Shown: piece after piece, positions 1 through 4,625 of the stretch
Layout: every line of letters starts with the position of its first letter
How positions within the stretch are numbered: the first letter of the stretch is position 1
Assembly: GCA_964516295.1 (NCBI GenBank)
Contig: CAZEYT010000094.1
Location: 1 to 10,097 of the forward strand
From: CAZEYT01 sp964516295
Lineage (GTDB): Bacteria; Verrucomicrobiota; Verrucomicrobiia; Chthoniobacterales; Terrimicrobiaceae
Direction: 5' to 3'
DNA: 10,097 bases
Notes under the pieces: model-generated
What the model saw: only the letters and a program-made list of their open reading frames with translations
Databases searched by the model: none
What the model was told of the DNA's origin: nothing
Translations under genes and position numbers: made by a program

Positions 1-2
1 GC

Positions 3-260
3 CAGGAAGGCGCGCTCATCGTGCAGGAAGTCAAGAAGCGCAAGGGCGCCGAAGGTTACAACGTCGCGACCGGCGAATACACCGACCTTATCAAGGCCGG
101 CGTCGTCGATCCCGCGAAGGTGACCCGCTCCGCGCTGCAAAATGCCTCGTCCATCAGCGGTCTCCTGCTCACCACGGAAGCTCTCATTACAGAGATTCCG
201 GAGAAGGAAAAAGCTCCCGCCATGCCTCCGGGCGGCGGCATGGGCGGCATGGACTACTAA
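3..260 (+). CDS. groEL: Chaperonin GroEL (Hsp60), C-terminal end only
   Basis: This is the last 85 residues of the 60-kDa chaperonin. The reading frame is already open at the left edge (QEGALIVQEV from base 3), so the start lies outside the window. GroEL forms the double-ring cytosolic folding chamber that works with GroES and ATP. The visible part is the C-terminal equatorial domain: GVVDPAKVTRSALQNASSIS followed by GLLLTTEALI is the near-invariant family block. The chain ends in the flexible Gly/Met tail GGGMGGMDY that projects into the cavity. The stop is TAA at 258-260, and a strong terminator follows 33 nt later, so groEL is the last gene of its transcript. Identification is certain; whether groES lies upstream cannot be seen. 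Confidence 0.98.
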   Translation, partial: QEGALIVQEVKKRKGAEGYNVATGEYTDLIKAGVVDPAKVTRSALQNASSISGLLLTTEALITEIPEKEKAPAMPPGGGMGGMDY

Positions 261-293
261 GTCCGCGCTTCCAAAAGCCGGTTCGTTAAATAG

Positions 294-332
294 AACAGCC
301 GGGGTCCACAAGACCCCGGCTGTTTCTTTTTT
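294..332. terminator. Bidirectional rho-independent terminator between convergent groEL and zinc-ribbon gene
   Basis: A perfect 13-bp stem, AACAGCCGGGGTC (294-306) and GACCCCGGCTGTT (312-324), closes a CACAA loop and is followed on the plus strand by TCTTTTTT. It sits 33 nt after the groEL stop and 33 nt past the stop of the convergent minus-strand gene. Read on the minus strand the same hairpin is followed by CTATTT, a weaker but usable U-tract, so it probably stops transcription from both sides. Confidence 0.93.
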
Positions 333-364
333 CCCGGTATCGGGCCGGATGGAGCGGCGAGCCC

Positions 365-1069
365 CTACGCGGGCATGTGCAGAAGACGCCCGCATTGCGG
401 GCACGACACAATCGCCTTTTGGGATTTCACGGCAACCACCGTCTGGGTGGTGACTTTCATATGACATCCGGTGCAGATGTCATTCTCGAGCGCCACCACG
501 GCGTGACCGTTTTTCGTTTTGAAAAGACGTTCGTAGCGTTCGAGCAAGTCTTCGTCGATGCCCTCGAGCAGTGCGGAGCGGGACGCTTCGAGCTCGGCCA
601 GACGCTCTTTGAGATTCGATTCCTTTTCATCCAGAGCGGCGATCTGGGTATCGAGCCGTTGCTTCTCCGTGAGGTAGGCTTTGTCCGCGGCTGCGATCTG
701 TGGAACGAGCGTTTCGGACTCTTCCATGAGGACGATCTCCTGGTCTTCGAAACCGGAAACCGCTTTTTCGGCCGCTTCGATTTCGTGGGCCAGCGCGGTA
801 AATTCCTCGTTTTTCCGCGTTTGCATCTGCTGCGTGCGGTAGCGGGCGATTTGCTCGCGCTTCGAGGCCGCTTCGACCTGAAGATTCTTCTTGGCCACCT
901 CGATCTCCCGGGCGCGGGTGCGGGCTTGATCCAATCGGGCGGCGGCCTCGGCGATCAGACGCTCCCGGGTCTTTCGTTCCACGGGGATCGCTTCGAGTTC
1001 CAAGCGGAACGTTCTCAAACGTTGATCCCTGTCTTGCAGGGCAAGAAGTTTCTCGATGGCTTCCAGCAT
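365..1069 (-). CDS. Coiled-coil protein with C-terminal C4 zinc ribbon (CT398 / DUF164-like)
   Basis: This 234-residue protein belongs to the widespread family of long helical hairpins capped by a zinc ribbon (zf-RING_7, Chlamydia CT398 type). Roughly residues 1-180 are rich in Glu, Lys, Arg, Ala and Gln in a coiled-coil pattern. A C4 zinc ribbon follows: CTGC (C199, C202) and CPQC (C223, C226), in the usual context ENDICTGCHMKV and IVSCPQCGRLLH. The exact function is not settled; in Chlamydia the homologue has been linked to sigma-54 and secretion components, as I recall. Start choice: ATG at 1069 gives the family-like opening MLEAIEKLLALQDRDQR but has no clear Shine-Dalgarno. A GTG at 1111 adds 14 residues and has AGAGGAAA immediately before it, too close for ideal spacing. 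It lies 70 nt after the gene upstream and may be the last gene of that operon. Confidence 0.88.
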   Translation of the reverse strand: MLEAIEKLLALQDRDQRLRTFRLELEAIPVERKTRERLIAEAAARLDQARTRAREIEVAKKNLQVEAASKREQIARYRTQQMQTRKNEEFTALAHEIEAAEKAVSGFEDQEIVLMEESETLVPQIAAADKAYLTEKQRLDTQIAALDEKESNLKERLAELEASRSALLEGIDEDLLERYERLFKTKNGHAVVALENDICTGCHMKVTTQTVVAVKSQKAIVSCPQCGRLLHMPA

Positions 1070-1139
1070 CGACAGAGAATGAACGCTCGCGACCGATTTA
1101 TCCAGCGGCACTTTCCTCTGTGTTGAATTTCCGGAGCGG

Positions 1140-1892
1140 CTACGGATATTCGACCAGTCGGTAGAAAACGCGGGGGCGATCGCTCAGTGGCTCGAACCAC
1201 CGGACGGTCGTTCCTGTTCCCTCGAGGGTTGCCACGTATTGCCAGCTGTTCGGGGCCAGCGTTGTCGACGATTGTAGATCGTAGCTGAGATTCGTCCGAC
1301 TCGGAAACTCCAGTTCCACATTCCCACGCGCGACTCCAATTTTCAGAGGCGGTGGTTGCACAAAGTGAAAGGTCAGGGTCTTGCTGGCGCTCGGGGCATA
1401 GAGTCCGTTGATGTCGGTTGCACGAAACGTGACTTGGTAAGTTCCGGCGCGCGTGGCGGTGAAAATCCGCCCGTGAATATGCCCGTCGCCTCCTATTTCG
1501 ACAGGAAACGAGAGCGGCGTGGCGGGCGGAGCCATCCAGCCGGACGGCATGGACAGCGTTGGTGCTGTCGCCCCGGCCTCCCAATACGAAAACACGCCAC
1601 CCTCTGGACCTGAGACCGAAAGAAACTCTATTCTCGGTGCCGAACGGAGGGCTGGATCCAAGACGTAGGTCTCTGTGACAAAAGTCAGTTGATTGGCGTA
1701 GTATCCGCCGGGGAAGTTTGGCGTGTCGTCGCTGAAAAATTCTCCAAGCGGCACAAGGAACGCAAACTGAACGGAGAGTCCGTGGAATCCCAAGCGGCTC
1801 TCATCGCCCGGGTCGATGCCCACATCAAGATGATCGTGGGCGGATAGGGAAACAAGGCCGATGAGCCAAAAGACGAGGAGACGTTTTTTCAT
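1140..1892 (-). CDS. Secreted protein with surface-anchored repeat motif (TIGR03769-like) and Verrucomicrobia-type C-terminal domain
   Basis: This 250-residue exported protein has a Sec signal peptide: MKKR, a hydrophobic run to about residue 17, probable cleavage near LSA/HD. The mature chain starts with a His/Asp-rich stretch (HDHLDVGIDPGDE). Around residues 134-160 is GGDGHIHGRIFTATRAGTYQVTFRA, which resembles the signature of the TIGR03769 / choice-of-anchor M proteins (glycine, HxH, an F-T turn, then GxYxVxF). The last 60 residues (YDLQSSTTLAPNSWQYV ... VFYRLVEY) match a C-terminal beta domain I associate with many secreted Verrucomicrobia proteins. No catalytic motif is visible; a structural or binding role outside the inner membrane is inferred. 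The ATG overlaps the stop of the upstream prepilin-like gene as ATGA (1889-1892), which implies translational coupling. Family recognition is from memory of motifs and is moderate. Confidence 0.8.
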   Translation of the reverse strand: MKKRLLVFWLIGLVSLSAHDHLDVGIDPGDESRLGFHGLSVQFAFLVPLGEFFSDDTPNFPGGYYANQLTFVTETYVLDPALRSAPRIEFLSVSGPEGGVFSYWEAGATAPTLSMPSGWMAPPATPLSFPVEIGGDGHIHGRIFTATRAGTYQVTFRATDINGLYAPSASKTLTFHFVQPPPLKIGVARGNVELEFPSRTNLSYDLQSSTTLAPNSWQYVATLEGTGTTVRWFEPLSDRPRVFYRLVEYP

Positions 1893-2569
1893 GGATTGAT
1901 CAGGGGGGAGTTGACGACGGTGATTCGCCGTTGGATCTCCGACGAAGGCAGAGATTCGACATGGCCATCGACGAAGAGGTAGTTGGCCGATTGACCGTGG
2001 ACGGCCACGTTGACCTGCGATCGGAATTGATTGAATGTGAGCCTTCCATTTCTTAGGAGACCACGGAAATGGAAATGCTCGCTTGTCTGGTTGGTGGCCA
2101 ATTCACCGACCAACATCGTCGATGCAGGCTGGCGGCAAAGGGCGACAGGAATGCCGACTCCGGATGAGTCCGTGAGGAGATCGTTCCAGCCATAGGTGAC
2201 TCGCGCCGGGTGTTTGGATTGTCCCGGACAGCGGCCAATGAAGTTGGTGCCGAGATAGTTTGCCAACGTGTTTGTCCATGACAACGACGAGCCATCGTCA
2301 GCCCGGTGATGGCTGCTGGAGGGCAGTCGGCCGTTTTCCTCACCGATGTAGAGGCCGACCGCGGCACCCACTTGGCGGAGGTTGCTGAGGCACTCGACCG
2401 ATTCGGTACGCTCCACCATGCTGGCAATGGCGGTGCTTGCCAGAACGGCAAGCACCGCAACGATCGCCACCACAACGAGCAACTCGATCAACGAGAATGC
2501 GCTACGGAATGGATGGGTTTTCAATTTTTGGCGGTTTCTCTGCGATGGCTTCGAAGCTTCAACAGGCAC
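1889..2569 (-). CDS. Type II secretion/prepilin-like protein with H-X9-DG domain
   Basis: This is a pseudopilin-type exported protein. The class III signal is SAFSLIELLVVVAIVAVLAV: hydrophobic helix with Glu at +5, cleaved by prepilin peptidase before Phe, with Ala rather than the usual Gly at -1. After the helix come VECLSNLRQVGAAVGLYIGEENG, typical of the large prepilin families of Verrucomicrobia, Planctomycetes and relatives. Near the C-terminus HGQSANYLFVDGHV holds the H-X9-DG motif exactly (His, nine residues, Asp-Gly). The open frame begins at GTG 2569, inside the end of the PEP-CTERM gene. A TTG at 2522-2524 overlaps that gene's TGA as TTGA and would leave a conventional 9-residue leader (KTHPFRSA after Met); I favour TTG, giving 211 residues, but list the longer frame. 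The stop overlaps the next gene's ATG. The exact role is unknown; many such proteins are paralogous and not core secretion parts. Confidence 0.87.
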   Translation of the reverse strand: MPVEASKPSQRNRQKLKTHPFRSAFSLIELLVVVAIVAVLAVLASTAIASMVERTESVECLSNLRQVGAAVGLYIGEENGRLPSSSHHRADDGSSLSWTNTLANYLGTNFIGRCPGQSKHPARVTYGWNDLLTDSSGVGIPVALCRQPASTMLVGELATNQTSEHFHFRGLLRNGRLTFNQFRSQVNVAVHGQSANYLFVDGHVESLPSSEIQRRITVVNSPLINP

Positions 2570-3351
2570 GCCGCAAGTCCGAGTCCGATCAACGCAATGG
2601 TCTGCGGTTCCGGAATTGCTTGCACAGTCAGGCTGACGCCATAAGTCGGATAAGGCGCTCCGGTTTGAGTGGCCTGAGATCCATAGTCCGCGCCACCCAC
2701 AAAGATGGAGTAGTCGCCGGGACCAACATTAGCGAAGGTAGCTGTGACGAATCCGTCGGCCGCGCCGTCTCCAACAACGCCCGAAGCGGGACCAAAATTG
2801 GTTGAGGTTCCGTCAACGGCATAGCCAATGAAGGCAAAGTTGCGGAGATCAGCGGCATACAGAGTTCCGCTCGAAGGATCACCCGGTGTATTATACGTCG
2901 GATCATTCCCAATCGACCAGTCGGTCGTCGTGCGGAGCGAACCCTCTTTTCCAACCGGTCGACTCGCTACCGACAGGGCGGCGGAATCGTGTGACCCTTG
3001 AAAAGGAGCCAAGTGGCCGAGGCCTTGGAACAGCGAGATGCCCGGGAGAAAAACGCCGGCTTGTCCCGTTTGCGAACCAAGATCGGATCTCTGGGCTGTG
3101 ACAATAACGTCCGCCACGGACGTTAACGTAAACCGAAAGAAACGACCGCGATGGCTGTCGCCCCAATCTGAATCCGTGGCATCCGCCCAGCCGAAGGCAC
3201 TGCTGATGGTTTGTCCAGAGATGGTCGTGGCGGGCGCGTTGACAACCAATGTGCCAAAGTTTCGACCGGTGTAACCGATGTGGGCGTTGGCCGATGTGGT
3301 GATGAGCAGGCCGAGGGTAATGGCTGCTCCCAATGTTTTGAGATGATGCAT
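2521..3351 (-). CDS. PEP-CTERM sorting-domain exported protein
   Basis: The 276-residue product has an N-terminal signal peptide (MHHLKTLGAAITLGLLITTSANA, cleavage before HIGYTGRNFG) and a C-terminal PEP-CTERM tail. The tail has IPEPQ at 246-250, a hydrophobic helix of about 14 residues (IALIGLGLAACLLKL), then a basic cluster RSHRR at 267-271. Such tails are recognised by an exosortase (EpsH/XrtA type), which is not in this window. The body is Gly/Ser/Thr/Asp-rich and beta-like, with FVGGADYGSQ and the preceding GDYSI resembling the end of a beta-sandwich; no enzyme motif is seen. I chose ATG 3349-3351 because it gives a clean signal peptide and has GGAA about 8 nt upstream; an upstream start at 3441 adds 30 residues with no signal character. 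It is the first gene of the three-gene exported-protein operon. The biological role is unknown. Confidence 0.88.
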   Translation of the reverse strand: MHHLKTLGAAITLGLLITTSANAHIGYTGRNFGTLVVNAPATTISGQTISSAFGWADATDSDWGDSHRGRFFRFTLTSVADVIVTAQRSDLGSQTGQAGVFLPGISLFQGLGHLAPFQGSHDSAALSVASRPVGKEGSLRTTTDWSIGNDPTYNTPGDPSSGTLYAADLRNFAFIGYAVDGTSTNFGPASGVVGDGAADGFVTATFANVGPGDYSIFVGGADYGSQATQTGAPYPTYGVSLTVQAIPEPQTIALIGLGLAACLLKLRSHRRETAKN

Positions 3352-3375
3352 GAAGTATTTCCAAATATGTTGATT

Positions 3376-3413
3376 CTGTCCCGGCATGATATGGGATGCC
3401 GTGGTTGTGACAG
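3376..3413. promoter_or_regulatory. Nested inverted repeat upstream of the PEP-CTERM gene
   Basis: The inner repeat is CGGCAT (3382-3387) and ATGCCG (3396-3401) around an 8-nt spacer GATATGGG. Outer arms CTGTC (3376-3380) and GACAG (3409-3413) are also complementary. The centre is about 40 nt before the chosen start codon. On the minus strand a weak sigma-70-like pair, CTGTCA and TATCAT 16 nt apart, overlaps it. It could be an operator for the exported-protein operon or a leader hairpin. No recognised regulator consensus is matched. Confidence 0.35.
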
Positions 3414-3460
3414 GAGTGAGCCCTGATCCTCGAAAACTCAAATGAGCCCCGAGGATGATT

Positions 3461-3484
3461 AGAGAAAAGCCGAGAAACTCGGCT
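3461..3484 (-). terminator. Rho-independent terminator after the PCPLC membrane-protein gene
   Basis: On the minus strand the stem AGCCGAG / CTCGGCT (plus-strand 3468-3474 and 3478-3484) closes a 3-nt loop and runs into TTTCTCT. It begins 6 nt after the stop of the 128-residue gene. It separates the ftsH-rlpA block from the PEP-CTERM operon, so the latter needs its own promoter in 3352-3460. Confidence 0.75.
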
Positions 3485-3490
3485 GAGGAA

Positions 3491-3877
3491 TCAGGACACC
3501 TGAATCGGAACGGGAACCGAGGGTTCCAACGATCTCAGTGGAAAAAGCGCATCCGGCCGACTCATGTAGGCCGACGGGGAGGGGTAGCGCTTGGGAAATT
3601 CAAAACGCGAAGCGAGAACGATTTTATCGAGAGACAGTTGGGCTGGCGCAGTGGGCTTCTCGCGATTTTCCTCCTGCTTGGCCTTGGCGATGGAGAGACA
3701 CAACGGGCAGGGAGCTTCGCCGCTGAAGGTCTTCTGCACGGCCTCCGTCACCGGAGCGATCCGGGAGTACTCCACGATCATCGTGCTCCAAGCGACCCCC
3801 TGAAGAATAACCCAATGACCTCCGGCCATCGCGAAGAGAGCCAGGCAGAGGAGGACATGTCCAAGCTTCAGGAACAT
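3491..3877 (-). CDS. Small membrane protein with PCPLC cysteine motif, function unknown
   Basis: The product is 128 residues. An N-terminal hydrophobic helix (MFLKLGHVLLCLALFAMAGGHW) could be a membrane anchor or uncleaved signal. It is followed by VILQGVAWSTMIVEYSRIAPVTEAVQKTF and then SGEAPCPLCLSIAKAKQEE, in which C57 and C60 form a CPLC pair. The C-terminal half is charged and then Pro/Ser-rich. I recall similar short proteins in Verrucomicrobia with the pattern HW-x-LQ-VAW-T-M-x-YS followed by a CxxC, usually annotated as hypothetical. A metal- or redox-related periplasmic role is a guess from the paired cysteines only. GGAAG directly precedes the ATG and is too close to be a good ribosome site. 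The gene lies downstream of rlpA and is followed by a terminator. Confidence 0.68.
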   Translation of the reverse strand: MFLKLGHVLLCLALFAMAGGHWVILQGVAWSTMIVEYSRIAPVTEAVQKTFSGEAPCPLCLSIAKAKQEENREKPTAPAQLSLDKIVLASRFEFPKRYPSPSAYMSRPDALFPLRSLEPSVPVPIQVS

Positions 3878-4050
3878 CTTCCGGTAGCGTCAGCGTTTTG
3901 GTGACGTTGGTCAATCTTTTCAATCGAAAGATCGTTGGCGGACAGAACCGGTTGTGATTCTCCGAGGACGATGAAATCGAAAGGAGATGCATTCGCCAGG
4001 TCGTCAAATGGCTTGGTCATCTTCAAAAACAGGAAATCGAGCGGTCGCAT
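3868..4050 (-). CDS. Doubtful small ORF, 60 codons
   Basis: An open frame starts at ATG 4048-4050 and overlaps the start of the PCPLC gene by 10 nt at its TGA. It encodes MRPLDFLFLKMTKPFDDLAN..., soluble and slightly acidic in its second half, with no motif I recognise. A second ATG lies at codon 11. No strong Shine-Dalgarno precedes either start. It fills the gap between rlpA and the PCPLC gene on the right strand, and the short overlap would suit translational coupling, but chance is a fair explanation. Confidence 0.33.
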   Translation of the reverse strand: MRPLDFLFLKMTKPFDDLANASPFDFIVLGESQPVLSANDLSIEKIDQRHQNADATGRCS

Positions 4051-4084
4051 GACAGGGAACGTCTCGACCGCGAAACAGTCCGGG

Positions 4085-4102
4085 TGAACGGGGGGCCGTT
4101 CA
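4085..4102 (-). terminator. Hairpin overlapping the rlpA stop codon
   Basis: TGAACGG (4085-4091) and CCGTTCA (4096-4102) form a perfect 7-bp stem with a 4-nt loop. On the minus strand the stem begins with the rlpA stop codon TGA itself. No U-tract follows directly (the next bases are CCCGGACTGTTT), so it is at best a weak terminator or an mRNA 3'-end stabiliser rather than a full stop before the downstream gene. Confidence 0.4.
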
Positions 4103-4606
4103 GCGGATGCGGTGGCGGCCGTCGCCGACGCTCAGAACTTCGATGCGAACGGGAGTAAGTCCTTGTTTGTGGAAGCCGAGCTTTTTTGCGGCGGCGGAAG
4201 TGACGTCGAGCATTCGGCCCTCGACGAATGGCCCGCGATCGTTCACGCGCAGGACCATCGATTTGCCGTTTCGGAGATTGGTGACACGAATCCGGCAGGG
4301 AAGGGGAAGCGTTTTGTGGGCTGCGGCCTTCGTCCAGGGGTATTGCTTTTCCCCGATGGCGCTTTTGCCCGGGAAGATGAAAAGAAAACTCTCGTCGAAA
4401 TGCGAGGAGATGCCTTCCTCCACGTAACCGACGGCTTCCTGCGGGTGCATGGGATGGTAGGTCTGCCCGCGGACCGAGTAGGGTTTGTATTTGTAGCCCT
4501 CGTAGCCCCCACCGCAGGCGGAGAGGAAAACCGAGAGAGTCCCTGCGACGAGAAACGCGCAGAGTGGCCGGAAGACCACGTTCCGGCGCGCTCCGTTCTT
4601 TTCCAT
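4100..4606 (-). CDS. rlpA: RlpA-like lipoprotein, septal ring lytic transglycosylase family
   Basis: The 168-residue protein has a lipoprotein signal: basic start, hydrophobic core VFRPLCAFLVAGTLSVF, and lipobox LSAC with the lipidated Cys at 31. The rest is a double-psi beta-barrel of the RlpA family, which cleaves glycan strands lacking stem peptides at the division septum. Family blocks are AAAHKTLPLP (95-103), RVTNLRNGKS (107-116), VLRVNDRGPF (118-127) and DVTSAAAKKLGF (134-145). E86, H97 and D123 keep the spacing of the residues reported as important in Pseudomonas RlpA (E120, H131, D157 from memory), so it is probably active. It is short: there is no C-terminal SPOR domain, and the usual ASWYG block is replaced by ISSHFDESF. 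The ATG at 4606 was chosen for the lipoprotein signal; the frame stays open further upstream but inside ftsH. It lies 19 nt after ftsH and is probably cotranscribed. Confidence 0.93.
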   Translation of the reverse strand: MEKNGARRNVVFRPLCAFLVAGTLSVFLSACGGGYEGYKYKPYSVRGQTYHPMHPQEAVGYVEEGISSHFDESFLFIFPGKSAIGEKQYPWTKAAAHKTLPLPCRIRVTNLRNGKSMVLRVNDRGPFVEGRMLDVTSAAAKKLGFHKQGLTPVRIEVLSVGDGRHRIR

Positions 4607-4625
4607 GAGTGCCGCTTTGAGACGC

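Noticed and set aside
377..1126. A 249-codon plus-strand open frame opposite the zinc-ribbon gene
   Set aside because: The minus-strand protein has a coherent coiled coil and CxxC pairs; the plus-strand frame is Phe/Gly/Arg-rich shadow sequence crossing a gene boundary.
3352..3460. A sigma-54 (-24/-12) promoter or a Zur box upstream of the PEP-CTERM gene
   Set aside because: I looked because some PEP-CTERM genes are regulated this way. No GG-N10-GC pair (the closest spacing is 13) and no AT-rich Zur-type palindrome is present.
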